From positions 222,259 to 286,258 of the forward strand of contig JAJEHL010000011.1 of assembly GCA_022823725.1 (NCBI GenBank): DNA of 64,000 nt, given 5' to 3'. Position numbers and translations under genes: made by a program. The DNA is from Candidatus Latescibacterota bacterium. GTDB taxonomy: Bacteria; Latescibacterota; UBA2968. Position 1 is the first letter of the stretch, and each line of letters starts with the position of its first letter. This document shows positions 26,784 to 36,112 of this stretch, piece after piece. Under the pieces are notes generated by a model that made no database searches, had not been told where the DNA came from, and saw nothing but the letters and a program-made list of their open reading frames with translations.

Positions 26784-27866
26784 ATGGCCGAACCCAAAGG
26801 TAAAGCCTTTCAGACCGTGCGAGATACCGCGCCCAGAAATACTTATCGGGGTGCTGTTATAGGATGCGGCAGAATGGGCAGCACCATTGACGACGAACAC
26901 ATCGGAATGCCCCATTATCCATGGCCTTGGGCACACGCGCCTGCAATGATTGAAGCCAGGGGAATTGATCTCGTTGCTGCCGCTGATGATGACCCCATCA
27001 AACTCGAGGACTTCAAACAGCGCTGGGGCGTTTCAGCCCTGTACACCGATTACCGGGAGATGGTCCAAAAAGAACAAATCGACGTGGTCTGCCTGACCAC
27101 CCGCCCGGAACCCCGCGCTGAAATCACAATCGGTTTGGCCGAACTGGGAGTCAAAGCCATTTTCGCCACCAAACCAATGTGCCGCACATTGGCCGAAGCC
27201 GATGCCATGATCGACGCCTGCGCCAAAAACAACGTCATTCTCTCAATGGCCTGCCATCTCAACTGGTATAGCTACTACACAAACGCCCGCCAACTCATTG
27301 CCGACGGCATCATTGGACCCTTAAAAACGATGATCTGCCACAGCCCCTCCAGCCTTTCCAATATACAAAGCCACACCCTGACCCTACTCCGCCTCTTTGC
27401 CGGTGCGCCAGCCCAATGGGTATTCGGTCTCATCGACACAGACAAACAGGCACAGTCCAACGCCGACATCCCCGGATCGGGAATCATCGTCTATGAAAAC
27501 GGCATCCGCACCATCTTAAACTCCCGCTCTGAAACCAGGCCCTTTGCATGGTCCGTGGAATTCATCGGCGAAACCGGCCGCATCATCTCCCGCAACGCCC
27601 ATGCCCAATTCGAGCTATGGACCCCGCATCCCGAAACCGACGCGCCCACCCAGACACACCTCCCAGGACCCTGGCACCCCAGAAGCTCAATGGTTGACGC
27701 CATCGAAGGTGTTTGTCGCTCTATTGAACAGGGCCGCGAAGACATTTGCCCCGGCGAATTTGGCCGCGAAGCCCTTGAAATCGGCATCGCCATAAGAGAA
27801 TCGCATCGCCGCGGCAACATCCGCATAGACCTGCCCCTTGAAGACCGCAGCCTGAGGATGGGATAA
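26784..27866 (+). CDS. Gfo/Idh/MocA-family oxidoreductase
   Basis: The 360-aa protein has the Rossmann fingerprint AVIGCGRMG near residue 20 and the family's nucleotide-sugar type second half. The usual E-K-P catalytic loop reads T-K-P (IFATKPMCR). An AGAGGAG site precedes the ATG. These enzymes oxidise or reduce sugars or cyclitols with NAD(P). With the downstream tautomerase-like, glycosidase-like and hydrolase genes it suggests breakdown of a modified sugar. Confidence 0.9.
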   Translation: MAEPKGKAFQTVRDTAPRNTYRGAVIGCGRMGSTIDDEHIGMPHYPWPWAHAPAMIEARGIDLVAAADDDPIKLEDFKQRWGVSALYTDYREMVQKEQIDVVCLTTRPEPRAEITIGLAELGVKAIFATKPMCRTLAEADAMIDACAKNNVILSMACHLNWYSYYTNARQLIADGIIGPLKTMICHSPSSLSNIQSHTLTLLRLFAGAPAQWVFGLIDTDKQAQSNADIPGSGIIVYENGIRTILNSRSETRPFAWSVEFIGETGRIISRNAHAQFELWTPHPETDAPTQTHLPGPWHPRSSMVDAIEGVCRSIEQGREDICPGEFGREALEIGIAIRESHRRGNIRIDLPLEDRSLRMG

Positions 27867-27887
27867 TCGGCCTCATAAGGAAAAATC

Positions 27888-28274
27888 ATGATCGTCGTAT
27901 ATGGCATAAAAGAAAAACTGAATCCCATAAAAGCAAAATTATCCGATGTGATCCACGGGTGTATGCAATCCGCCCTCGGCATGCCAGAGGATAAACGAGC
28001 GCACCGCTTTGTACCCATGGCCAAAGAGGATTTTTACTATCCCGGCGGTCGCACGGATGCATACACCGTCATAGAAATCAACATGATGGCTGGTCGCCAG
28101 GTGGAAACCCAAAAAAGCTTGATCAAAACGCTATTCAAAGAAATCGAAAACCAATTATCTATTCCCCCCATGGACATCGAAATCACCATCAAAGAACAAG
28201 CACCACATTGCTGGGGATTTCGGGGCATAACGGGTGATGAAGTCAACGACCTCAAATACAAAGTCAAAGTATAA
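27888..28274 (+). CDS. Tautomerase-superfamily-like protein lacking the N-terminal proline
   Basis: The 128-aa protein has two beta-alpha-beta halves and ends with the PHCWGFRGITGDE segment seen in a 4-oxalocrotonate tautomerase-like family (malonate semialdehyde decarboxylase/YrdN relatives). The family's catalytic Pro1 is absent: the protein begins M-I-V-V-Y. Either the reaction differs or the protein is non-catalytic. It is 21 bases after the Gfo/Idh gene. Confidence 0.65.
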   Translation: MIVVYGIKEKLNPIKAKLSDVIHGCMQSALGMPEDKRAHRFVPMAKEDFYYPGGRTDAYTVIEINMMAGRQVETQKSLIKTLFKEIENQLSIPPMDIEITIKEQAPHCWGFRGITGDEVNDLKYKVKV

Positions 28275-28293
28275 CGACTACCAGGGAGCCTCA

Positions 28294-29412
28294 ATGAATA
28301 CCATACTCGAAACAGTCGAAACAACACAAACATCCCCCGAAGGATTCTTCACCCTCGGAAAACTCGGCAAACGCTGGATTCTGCTCACACCGGAGCGACA
28401 GCCCTTCTTCTCAGTCGGACTGAATCACATCGACTCCTCACCCCTGCTATATCCAGAGAACCTGTCCCGCTGGAAACAAAAATACGACAACAACAGCATC
28501 AAGTGGATCTGCGAATCCGTATCTCCCGACCTGAAAGCCTGGGGATTCAACACCGTCGGCTGGGTACAGGACGTAACCATCTTAAAACACGCGCACAGTC
28601 CGAGCTTCACCCTGGAAGAATACCGCGCGCTATCCATGCCCTACTGTCACCTGCTGCCCTTCATCGAAACACATCAATGGAACGCATGGCACAGAAATCC
28701 CGACATCTTCAGCAAAGACTTCGAGGACTGGTGCGATTATGTCGCCAGATCCGAATGCGCGCGCCTGAGAGACGAACCGAACTTAATCGGCTATTTTTAC
28801 TCGGACTGTCCAACCTGGGTTCACGTCCGAACCCCACACACGGCATGGCGCGGACCCATGTTTGATCCCGCGCGCCTGGAATCGCAAGCGGGCCGGACTG
28901 AACTCTTCAACATGGCACAGCGATACTACAAAATCACCCACGACGCCATTCGCCGTTATGACCCCCATCACTTAATCCTCGGAGACCGATACGAAGCACT
29001 CGTACCACTCCCAATGGAAATTGTACAGGCTGCCGACCCGTACGTTGACGTACTCAGCTTTCAGGACTTCGGAGATCCGGTCACACACATGCGCGAATGG
29101 CACGCAGCCACGGGAAAACCAGTTCTATGGGCAGATGGATCCCGCCCCCGGGAAACCATCGCGGATGACAGCGGAAAATATCTGGATGGGGAATATCATC
29201 TCGTGGATGGGGAATGGTATGCCGAAGCCCTCTACGGACTCCTGAAAAACCCCGGCGCAATAGGCGCGCATCTTTGCGGCGGTTATCTCCGAAACCGCTT
29301 CCGGCGAAAAGGCCTGATCGACGAAAAAGAACAACCCGACCACGAAGCCATCTCTGAAATACAAAAAGGCAGCCAGGTTGTATCACAATGGCTCGACAAT
29401 TTGGAATCCTGA
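28294..29412 (+). CDS. Glycoside hydrolase-like TIM-barrel protein
   Basis: The 372-aa protein starts at 28294, with GGGAG just upstream. Sequence such as PERQPFFSVGLNHID, WGFNTVGW, NLIGYFYSDCP and VDVLSFQDFG follows the strand order of beta-agarase-like/GH42-like barrels, in which loops after strands 4 and 7 carry the acids. The canonical N-E pair is not obvious (NLIGYFYSDCP has Asp), so activity is uncertain. No signal peptide. It is the fourth gene of the operon. Confidence 0.65.
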   Translation: MNTILETVETTQTSPEGFFTLGKLGKRWILLTPERQPFFSVGLNHIDSSPLLYPENLSRWKQKYDNNSIKWICESVSPDLKAWGFNTVGWVQDVTILKHAHSPSFTLEEYRALSMPYCHLLPFIETHQWNAWHRNPDIFSKDFEDWCDYVARSECARLRDEPNLIGYFYSDCPTWVHVRTPHTAWRGPMFDPARLESQAGRTELFNMAQRYYKITHDAIRRYDPHHLILGDRYEALVPLPMEIVQAADPYVDVLSFQDFGDPVTHMREWHAATGKPVLWADGSRPRETIADDSGKYLDGEYHLVDGEWYAEALYGLLKNPGAIGAHLCGGYLRNRFRRKGLIDEKEQPDHEAISEIQKGSQVVSQWLDNLES

Positions 29413-29436
29413 ACAGATCCCGCAAGCTGAGAGACC

Positions 29437-30255
29437 ATGCCATTAGACCTCGTGACACCGGCTATGACGGATGAAGCACCTGCCCCGGGCAGGCGTGTGC
29501 GTCAAACCGCGCCGGAGTACAGAGGGACCGACGTACACCACGCGCTATACCTTCCCACAGACTGGCAACCCGGGCGCAAATACCCCGTCATCGTCGAATA
29601 CACCGGCAACAAATGGGAACCGTGCAAATCAACGGGTAAGGTAGAAGATGCAAATCTGGGCTATGGCATGAGTGGAGGGCGTGGATTTATCTGGGTATCC
29701 ATGCCTTATGTGGAAAAGGGAAAAAAAGAAAACGTCGTCACATGGTGGGGCGACAAACAGGCAACCGTGAACTACTGCAAAACCAACCTCCCGCAGATCT
29801 GTGAAAAATTTGGAGGCGACCCGTACAACATATTCATCTGCGGCTTCTCGCGCGGAGCTATTGGCACCAGCTACATCGGCCTTTCAGATGATGAGATTGC
29901 AGCCTATTGGAAAGGCATCTTCACCCACGATCATTTTGACGGCGAACGGGAATGGGATTATCCAAAAAGTGATCGCGCATCCGCTCTCACCCGCCTCGCA
30001 CGGTTAAAAGGCAGGCCCGTGCTCATCTGCGGGCAGAACGCCAGCAGAGTAAAAGATCAATTTCTCAAATCGCACCTCGACCTGGCGCAATTCACATTCC
30101 TGAACGTGCCAACCGACCAGATATTCAACATCCCCGAAGGCAATATCGTCCACCCGCATACGGACTTGTGGATGCACAGAGAAAGTCCGTATCGCAAGCG
30201 CGCCAGAGCCTGGCTTGAAAGGGTGCTAAAAGAAACGCACTACGCCCAGGGATGA
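29437..30255 (+). CDS. Alpha/beta hydrolase (esterase-like)
   Basis: The 272-aa protein has the nucleophile elbow G-F-S-R-G (Ser about 144) after the FICGFSRG strand and a likely catalytic His near the C-terminus (IVHPHTDLW). The N-terminal YLPTDWQPGRKYPVIVEY is typical of esterase D/poly-hydroxybutyrate-depolymerase-like enzymes. It starts 24 bases after the previous gene. Its last 16 bases overlap the convergent alcohol dehydrogenase gene. Confidence 0.85.
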   Translation: MPLDLVTPAMTDEAPAPGRRVRQTAPEYRGTDVHHALYLPTDWQPGRKYPVIVEYTGNKWEPCKSTGKVEDANLGYGMSGGRGFIWVSMPYVEKGKKENVVTWWGDKQATVNYCKTNLPQICEKFGGDPYNIFICGFSRGAIGTSYIGLSDDEIAAYWKGIFTHDHFDGEREWDYPKSDRASALTRLARLKGRPVLICGQNASRVKDQFLKSHLDLAQFTFLNVPTDQIFNIPEGNIVHPHTDLWMHRESPYRKRARAWLERVLKETHYAQG

Positions 30256-31250
30256 AGCACGATCTTCGCGGCTTCGCCAGCGGCCAGAAGACCGAAAGCC
30301 TCCTGAATATTGCTCATCGGCATAACGTGACTAATCAGCTTATCGATCAGAGGCGACTCGGCAATCACCTGCATCACGCCCTCGTAATCCTGCATATTGT
30401 ACAACCAGTTCCCCGCCACCAGCAGTCCCTTGCGAATCAAATCCGGGCTCACCTTAATCGGCAAATCCTGGGAACACTCGCCCACAAATGCCACCCGTCC
30501 GCGCCGCCGCACCGCATCAATACACAACCGCTCGCCCGCCACCGAACCAGAGCAATCCACCGCGCAATCAACCCCGCGACCATCTGTCAAATCTCGAATA
30601 CGCGCAAGCGGATCATCCTGAGGATGCAACACCACCTCTGCGCCCAACTCGAGACCGAGCGCAGCGCGCCACGGCGCAGGCTCCACCGCCAGCACCCGCG
30701 CCCCGCGGAACCGGGCATTAATGATCCCACCAAGCCCCACCGGACCCAGACCCGTAATCAGCACCGTATCAAAAGCACCCACGCCAATGGCCTGCATACC
30801 CCCAAAAGAAGCACCAATACCGTCAATCGCCATCGTCGCCTGCTCGTACGTAACCCGTTCGGGAATCGGCAACAAAAGCCATGAGGGCTTGACCACATAA
30901 TGGGCAAACGTACCACTGCCCTCGCGGCTACCCGTGAACTCGGCAAAATCGTACGTATCCTCGCAATAGATATAATCACCAGATCGGCACAAAGCGCAAT
31001 TGCCACACGGATACTGCGGCATCACCGTAACCCGGTCCCCCACCTTCACCCGCCCCGGCTGCGCCACCGCCACCACCTCGCCCGCCCCCTCGTGCCCGAT
31101 CACCTCGCGCCGATCCCCCGCCAACCACGTCTTGTACTCAGTACACATCGCCGAAGCATGCACCTTCACCACCGCCCAATCCTCCTTCGGCTCTGGCACT
31201 GGTGCAGGCACCACATCTGACTGTCGTTCTCCAACAATTCTTGCTTTCAT
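30240..31250 (-). CDS. Zinc-dependent alcohol dehydrogenase (medium-chain)
   Basis: The 336-aa protein has the catalytic zinc region GHEGAGEV (His with the preceding Cys in AMCTEYK) and a structural zinc quartet CGNCALCRSGDYIYC. The Rossmann motif is G-L-G-P-V-G-L-G near 165. It oxidises an alcohol or polyol with NAD(P). It lies convergent to the sugar catabolic operon, with overlapping 3' ends. Confidence 0.92.
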   Translation of the reverse strand: MKARIVGERQSDVVPAPVPEPKEDWAVVKVHASAMCTEYKTWLAGDRREVIGHEGAGEVVAVAQPGRVKVGDRVTVMPQYPCGNCALCRSGDYIYCEDTYDFAEFTGSREGSGTFAHYVVKPSWLLLPIPERVTYEQATMAIDGIGASFGGMQAIGVGAFDTVLITGLGPVGLGGIINARFRGARVLAVEPAPWRAALGLELGAEVVLHPQDDPLARIRDLTDGRGVDCAVDCSGSVAGERLCIDAVRRRGRVAFVGECSQDLPIKVSPDLIRKGLLVAGNWLYNMQDYEGVMQVIAESPLIDKLISHVMPMSNIQEAFGLLAAGEAAKIVLHPWA

Positions 31251-31286
31251 ATTGCTACCCTTGACTTTGTATGTTGGGCAATCGCG

Positions 31287-32201
31287 TTACGCCATTGCAT
31301 CTAACATGCGTTCAAATTCATCGAGATTGGACACCTGTATCGCCGCACGAAGCAACTGCTTCAGGCGTTGCAAATCGTCAATAGTGGCAATGCGGTCAGA
31401 TAGAGAGTCTGCTTCGTGCAGATCAAATCGAATCTCCAATACTTCGAGGATATCTTCAAGCGTACTTTTTCTTTGGCCTTGCTCAATGCCCTGCTCAAAA
31501 CCTTCCTCTCTGCCTTCTTGCTTAAAGTATTGAATAAGGGATGATTCGCGGATCAGATCCATGAGACCCTCCTTGATAATGATTTCAGAAACAGTTTCAG
31601 GCGCGTAAACCAACTCGCTCAAAACCGCCATGCCTGCCAAATAATTGGACTTGCGCGTCCGTTCTATGCGTCGCGTCTGAGCGGTGTGAATACACTGACG
31701 TAACCACGCATCAGATGCCATCCCTTCAGGGGGCTTCATCAACGGCGTGAAGGGAATCAGGCCAGAATGCCCCGCTTCAAGGATGCGTTGACCTTCGATC
31801 TCAATCAGCCTGATCACATTGTATTGAATCACCACGCGATAGCCGCGTAAGGCTTGCTCGTAGAATCCTGGATCGGTCTTTCCCGCATTGGGACGCAAGT
31901 AGATGACGTTGGAATATATGGGCAACCCGTGATGCTCAATAGCCCGTCCGATATAGCCAGCCATGCGACGCGGCATAGGCGGAGTGGTGCTGTCCGTGGT
32001 TTGAAATTCAGTGTGTATGAGTGCTTCTTCATCGCCGATTCGCACGCGGATGAAGCTATCGGTCTGTCGTGTTTCAACCGTGTGTTGCTCCGTGTTGATG
32101 GTTTCAATGACCTCGATGTCGTCTCGTGCGAGGGCGAAGCTGGCGAAGTGGTCGGGATAATGTTGAATCAGGTATTTGGAGATGGTATCAATATCTGCCA
32201 T
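31287..32201 (-). CDS. Rpn/YhgA-like PD-(D/E)XK nuclease-family protein
   Basis: The 304-aa protein starts at 32201 (the longer reading lacks support). The fold core is visible as RVRIGDEEALIHTEFQT (about 50-66), matching the D...(D/E)-x-Q pattern of recombination-promoting nuclease/putative transposase proteins. The C-terminal half has the usual EGREEGFEQGIEQGQ repeat stretch and a helical tail. Such genes often sit in variable, defence-rich regions. It is next to mcrC on the same strand, separated by 268 bases. Confidence 0.85.
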   Translation of the reverse strand: MADIDTISKYLIQHYPDHFASFALARDDIEVIETINTEQHTVETRQTDSFIRVRIGDEEALIHTEFQTTDSTTPPMPRRMAGYIGRAIEHHGLPIYSNVIYLRPNAGKTDPGFYEQALRGYRVVIQYNVIRLIEIEGQRILEAGHSGLIPFTPLMKPPEGMASDAWLRQCIHTAQTRRIERTRKSNYLAGMAVLSELVYAPETVSEIIIKEGLMDLIRESSLIQYFKQEGREEGFEQGIEQGQRKSTLEDILEVLEIRFDLHEADSLSDRIATIDDLQRLKQLLRAAIQVSNLDEFERMLDAMA

Positions 32202-32469
32202 AAGCGATGCCCTGGATCTGAAGGTTAGCGTCTTTTTGGAACACGCAACAGTCAGAATCCAAAGCAAATATCAGGCCAATGGTCACAGCATCGCGTGACA
32301 AATGGTATGGACAGTACCATTTATCCGTATTATGTCTTTAAATATGCTGTATTGCCCCCTGGTTCACAATCTGAATTTGAGGATCGCCTGTTTGGCGCAG
32401 AACAATCTCGGATGCAAAAGTGTACACTTTGAGCCATGAATGGGCGGTACTATGAAAGATATGTACTGC
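32202..32469. other. Intergenic region with an 8-bp hairpin
   Basis: AAATGGTA (32300-32307) pairs with TACCATTT (32315-32322) around a 7-base loop. There is no T run on either strand, so it is a weak terminator candidate for mcrBC at best. An open 41-codon plus-strand frame overlaps it. Confidence 0.4.
32307..32432 (+). CDS. Possible 41-aa small protein or gene fragment
   Basis: The ATG at 32307 opens 41 codons to TGA at 32432. The composition is protein-like (Tyr-rich start, then SEFEDRLFG), but no ribosome site precedes it. It may be the relic of a larger gene lost between Rpn and mcrC. Function unknown. Confidence 0.25.
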   Translation: MDSTIYPYYVFKYAVLPPGSQSEFEDRLFGAEQSRMQKCTL

Positions 32470-33729
32470 CTACTGTATCACTTTCGTTGGTTTATTTTGC
32501 AGATGATTCAGTATTTCTTCCACACTATCCTGGGGCCTGGTCACATCAAAGGGAAAACAAGACAAAGACAATTCATCATCAAATTTGTAGCGCAATATTT
32601 CCTGAAACTGCTCCGTCTCTGGATAGACAAGCGCGACCTGCTTGCAATCATACTTTTTTCCATAAGCGAACAACTGGTACATATCGGCCTGACTGATGCC
32701 GTGTTTTGAATCACTTCCCTCTCCGTTAATACGCTTCCACTTGGTATCCAAGATAAATTCTGTCTCTCTGCCAGACATCAGACTGATATCCGGTTTCATA
32801 TAAAAAACACCCTTGCCATCAATGCTTGCCAACGGTTCTCTCGGCCCCTGCTCACGCACGGAAAATCGTCGCTGATACCGTCGAAAACACGCCGCAACAA
32901 AATCCTCAAACACTTCCCACATCGGAAACAACAGCGTCTGATTGACATATTTTCCGGCAAACGTAGTCAAGCCGTGATCAAACAGAAACAGCCCGACCCA
33001 CTGCATCACCTCATCGTAATGCCGAATCGAACGATCCACCTGATGCCGATCCCAATCGCTTTTGGGGTGTTCCGACTGCGGAATATCGGAAAAGCTGATA
33101 CGCAACTGATGGAGCAACTGTTGATTTCTCGGTTGTCGCACAGAACCCATCAGTTTGTGAATAGTGCTGTGAATCAGACGATTGGCCGGGCGGTTGGCAC
33201 TGAACTCATCATAGCCGACGTAAAACCGCGCACGATTAGCTACATTTTCACGAATATGCTGCGGAAACAGAATTCGCCCTCGCAGATAAGGCTGGTTGTC
33301 TTCCTCTGAGTGATAGTGGCGGGCGAGACCGCGTTGTGTCAGCAAAACGAGATTGTTCAGAAACAGGTGGACAAATACCTCCAGCATATTGAAACGCCGC
33401 ACAGCGTTTATGTGACTCGCGTTGAACTGCGCCAACGATTTGAACCCGCGCCAATCCCGCAGCATCTTAAAAAAAATCTGTTTGGTCTCTTCCGTATCTT
33501 CGGCAAAATCTACCTTCGGCAAAATTTCGAGCACGGTCCCTTTGCGCGTTTCAATAATACCGACGTAGTTTTGCGCGTACAACCGATTGTTTTTCAACTC
33601 CAAAACAGGTCGGTAATTGCCCTCCACATCTGTTCCATTTTCAAGAGCAAAATCCTTCAGATCCCGCAATTCGTCCTGGCTAAGACCCTTCAGTTCTTCA
33701 TGTTCCCTAATGGCGAGGGATTTGTTCAT
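32470..33729 (-). CDS. mcrC: McrC-type nuclease subunit of a McrBC restriction system
   Basis: The 419-aa protein has the McrC N-terminal domain and a C-terminal PD-(D/E)XK core with Asp in KPDISLMSG (about 315) and L-D-T-K-W-K (about 328). It is the DNA-cutting partner of the McrB motor, which in known systems restricts modified cytosine DNA. It starts 11 bases after the mcrB stop, in the same operon. The length is close to that of stand-alone McrC proteins. Confidence 0.93.
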   Translation of the reverse strand: MNKSLAIREHEELKGLSQDELRDLKDFALENGTDVEGNYRPVLELKNNRLYAQNYVGIIETRKGTVLEILPKVDFAEDTEETKQIFFKMLRDWRGFKSLAQFNASHINAVRRFNMLEVFVHLFLNNLVLLTQRGLARHYHSEEDNQPYLRGRILFPQHIRENVANRARFYVGYDEFSANRPANRLIHSTIHKLMGSVRQPRNQQLLHQLRISFSDIPQSEHPKSDWDRHQVDRSIRHYDEVMQWVGLFLFDHGLTTFAGKYVNQTLLFPMWEVFEDFVAACFRRYQRRFSVREQGPREPLASIDGKGVFYMKPDISLMSGRETEFILDTKWKRINGEGSDSKHGISQADMYQLFAYGKKYDCKQVALVYPETEQFQEILRYKFDDELSLSCFPFDVTRPQDSVEEILNHLQNKPTKVIQ

Positions 33730-33740
33730 AATCAGATGTC

Positions 33741-36035
33741 CTATCCGGCTTCACCTGTTTCGCTTTGTCCTTGTGCGTAGATCGCCTGGTAACTTTTGGG
33801 GTCTTTCCATTTGTCATCATCATCGGACAGTTCATAAATTTTTCTCTGTTCATCAATCAATTCGCCTAAAGCGTTTTTATTTTCGGGTAATTTTTCCAAG
33901 ATATCTTTGCGTAATTCTTCTGATTTATCTTCAATAAAACCATTCCCGTTTAGTACCAGATCAATCTTCTTCCAGTCATCGTAAAAGTATTCCTGCAACA
34001 ACGGGATAATTTTGGTTTTAAAGGTTGCCTCAAGAGAATCCCTGCCCGTAATCCTCTTAACACCTATGAAATACGTGTGCCCAATCTGATGCTCGCGATC
34101 AAGCAGGAAATGGATGCGTTCGTTCATTGCAGCAAGTAATTTCTGACAGTTCACTCCCTCGATATCCGTACTGATACTGTCATGCTTTGAATCCGGCATC
34201 ATCTCAATAAACTCAAATCGCCGCCGCAATGCGGTATCCAACAGGGCGATGGAGCGATCAGCAGTATTCATCGTGCCAATAATGTAGAGGTTGTCTGGCA
34301 CTCCAAATTCCTCTTTGGAATAAGGCAAAGTAACTGTTGTTTCATCCTCCTTGCTCCCAATCCGCTTGGATGGTTCAATCAGCGTGATCAACTCGCCAAA
34401 AATCCTGGCGATATTGCCGCGATTGATTTCGTCAATAATCAGGACATAATTCTGCTTCTCTACTGGTAGCGATTCTTCCTGCTGCCATTCCTCGTCATGA
34501 AATTGTTTTATCTTTTGGTACAAAGCAAAGTAGTACATGGCATTTCCATGCTGAGTCCGTCTTGATTTATGGGTCGGTTTAATATCTTTAGGCGATTTGA
34601 TCTCCCCTTTGTAAAAATCTTCGTAATCCCGTCTGATCACTTTTTGGGTAAGTCTCTGATACTTTACGGTACCACCAAGCTGTACAGACTTAAATTTCTC
34701 GTCTCCTGACCAATATATTTCTCCAATGGTGGCACCACTTCTGTCACCGGAAGGAAAGAGATTGATTTCCTCTCCTAATTCCCGCCTCACTTCCATTGAC
34801 TCGGCAAACACTTGAAGCAATTCATCCATATCCCATGATTTGTTGTCTGTTTGCTCAGATTGCATCCTGTTTTTATTGGCCCGATCTGCAATTTTCTTGA
34901 AAACACCTTCAGAAAGTTCATATTCAATATTTCTGTCCTCATCATCCAGGACAGGCCTGATCCCTTCAATGAAATCCTCATAAGTAAAATTCTGATGGAA
35001 TGTGACTATTGCAATCTGTCCATCCTGTTTTAACTCACGAAATCGCTGTCTTGCGTCTTTATCGTCTTCAATCTTATCCAAAGATTTGTCCTCGATAATC
35101 GCCACAGCGTGATTGACGGTGTTATAGGTTTTACCTGTACCCGGTGGACCATAAAGGATTTGATTCAAAGAATATTTCATAGTATCTGTTTTAGGTTGCG
35201 ACTCTCCTTGATTATGTTCAGAATCATTTTCGGGCTTAGAACCTTCCCAAAGCTCATAAAGAGGAGAGGCATAAAAGTCTAAATCCCTGGTGTCATGTTC
35301 TTTTTCTTTTTCCCGCCGTATATTGAGAAGTTCCTGGTCTATTTCCAATGCTAACAATTTATTGACCTCTGCATTGGTTTTCCCCGTAAATTCTCGGACT
35401 ATATCCCTTCGCTTTGTTCCAGAGAATATGTGTTCAAAGTTGTCTGGAAAAAGTAAAAACACAATCATATTGCGGAATTGGCGCCGATCACATTCTGGAA
35501 TCTGTTCGAGCCACTTGCCAAACTTCCAACCATCATAGAGAAGCTCAATTCGTTCTGGTTTCGGAAGATTTTTGAAGTCAATCATCACGCGGATGAAGAA
35601 AGCAAACTCGTCCGGGATGTTCGTGTTGAAACCTGTTCCGGCATTGCCTGCTCCGCCGAGAACATCTTCCGCCAACCAATCAGAATTTTCAGGAAAGGAT
35701 TTACCTGACCATTCCCAAACAAGCCTAATATTCCCAAGCTTTCTCGGTTTAGTAATATTGTCCGGACATAAGTATATAACCCACAACATCTCCGCAGCCA
35801 GTTGCTTGACCTCAGGTTCCGTCGCTTCAAGTTGCTTTTCCAGTTTAACGAAGAAGCTATCTTTGCCCTCGTCAGGCTGATCAATAAAGTATTGCTTCAA
35901 ATCTTGAAGATACGGCAATGTCCACACCGATTCCTTTGCAAACACTGCCCCATCTGATAGTAAGGCAACCTCTTTCCAATGTTGGCTGGCCTCCAGCATC
36001 CGTTCAAGACTCCCGCAAGCGTGATAACGACTCAT
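33741..36035 (-). CDS. mcrB: McrB-type AAA+ GTPase of a McrBC restriction system
   Basis: The 764-aa protein has Walker A GPPGTGKT near 296, Walker B LIIDEINRGN near 530, and the McrB consensus MNTADRS near 590 followed by ALRRRFEF. The about 270-residue N-terminal region is the target-recognition part and does not resemble the E. coli 5-methylcytosine-binding domain, so the modification recognised is unknown. It contains a helical segment with KRRDIVREFTGKTNAEVN. It forms hexamers that drive McrC. First gene of the operon. Confidence 0.95.
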   Translation of the reverse strand: MSRYHACGSLERMLEASQHWKEVALLSDGAVFAKESVWTLPYLQDLKQYFIDQPDEGKDSFFVKLEKQLEATEPEVKQLAAEMLWVIYLCPDNITKPRKLGNIRLVWEWSGKSFPENSDWLAEDVLGGAGNAGTGFNTNIPDEFAFFIRVMIDFKNLPKPERIELLYDGWKFGKWLEQIPECDRRQFRNMIVFLLFPDNFEHIFSGTKRRDIVREFTGKTNAEVNKLLALEIDQELLNIRREKEKEHDTRDLDFYASPLYELWEGSKPENDSEHNQGESQPKTDTMKYSLNQILYGPPGTGKTYNTVNHAVAIIEDKSLDKIEDDKDARQRFRELKQDGQIAIVTFHQNFTYEDFIEGIRPVLDDEDRNIEYELSEGVFKKIADRANKNRMQSEQTDNKSWDMDELLQVFAESMEVRRELGEEINLFPSGDRSGATIGEIYWSGDEKFKSVQLGGTVKYQRLTQKVIRRDYEDFYKGEIKSPKDIKPTHKSRRTQHGNAMYYFALYQKIKQFHDEEWQQEESLPVEKQNYVLIIDEINRGNIARIFGELITLIEPSKRIGSKEDETTVTLPYSKEEFGVPDNLYIIGTMNTADRSIALLDTALRRRFEFIEMMPDSKHDSISTDIEGVNCQKLLAAMNERIHFLLDREHQIGHTYFIGVKRITGRDSLEATFKTKIIPLLQEYFYDDWKKIDLVLNGNGFIEDKSEELRKDILEKLPENKNALGELIDEQRKIYELSDDDDKWKDPKSYQAIYAQGQSETGEAG

Positions 36036-36076
36036 TTAATACCTCATAGTGAATAGATCAGAAGAAGCGATAGACT

Positions 36077-36101
36077 GGATCGCGGCTAAAATCATGCCGC
36101 G
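36077..36101. repeat. REP-like palindrome
   Basis: ATCGCGGC and GCCGCGAT arms (8 bp) flank a 9-base centre, between mcrB and the ankyrin gene. The same arms occur at 23679-23730. Confidence 0.6.
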
Positions 36102-36112
36102 ATGACGGCTCT

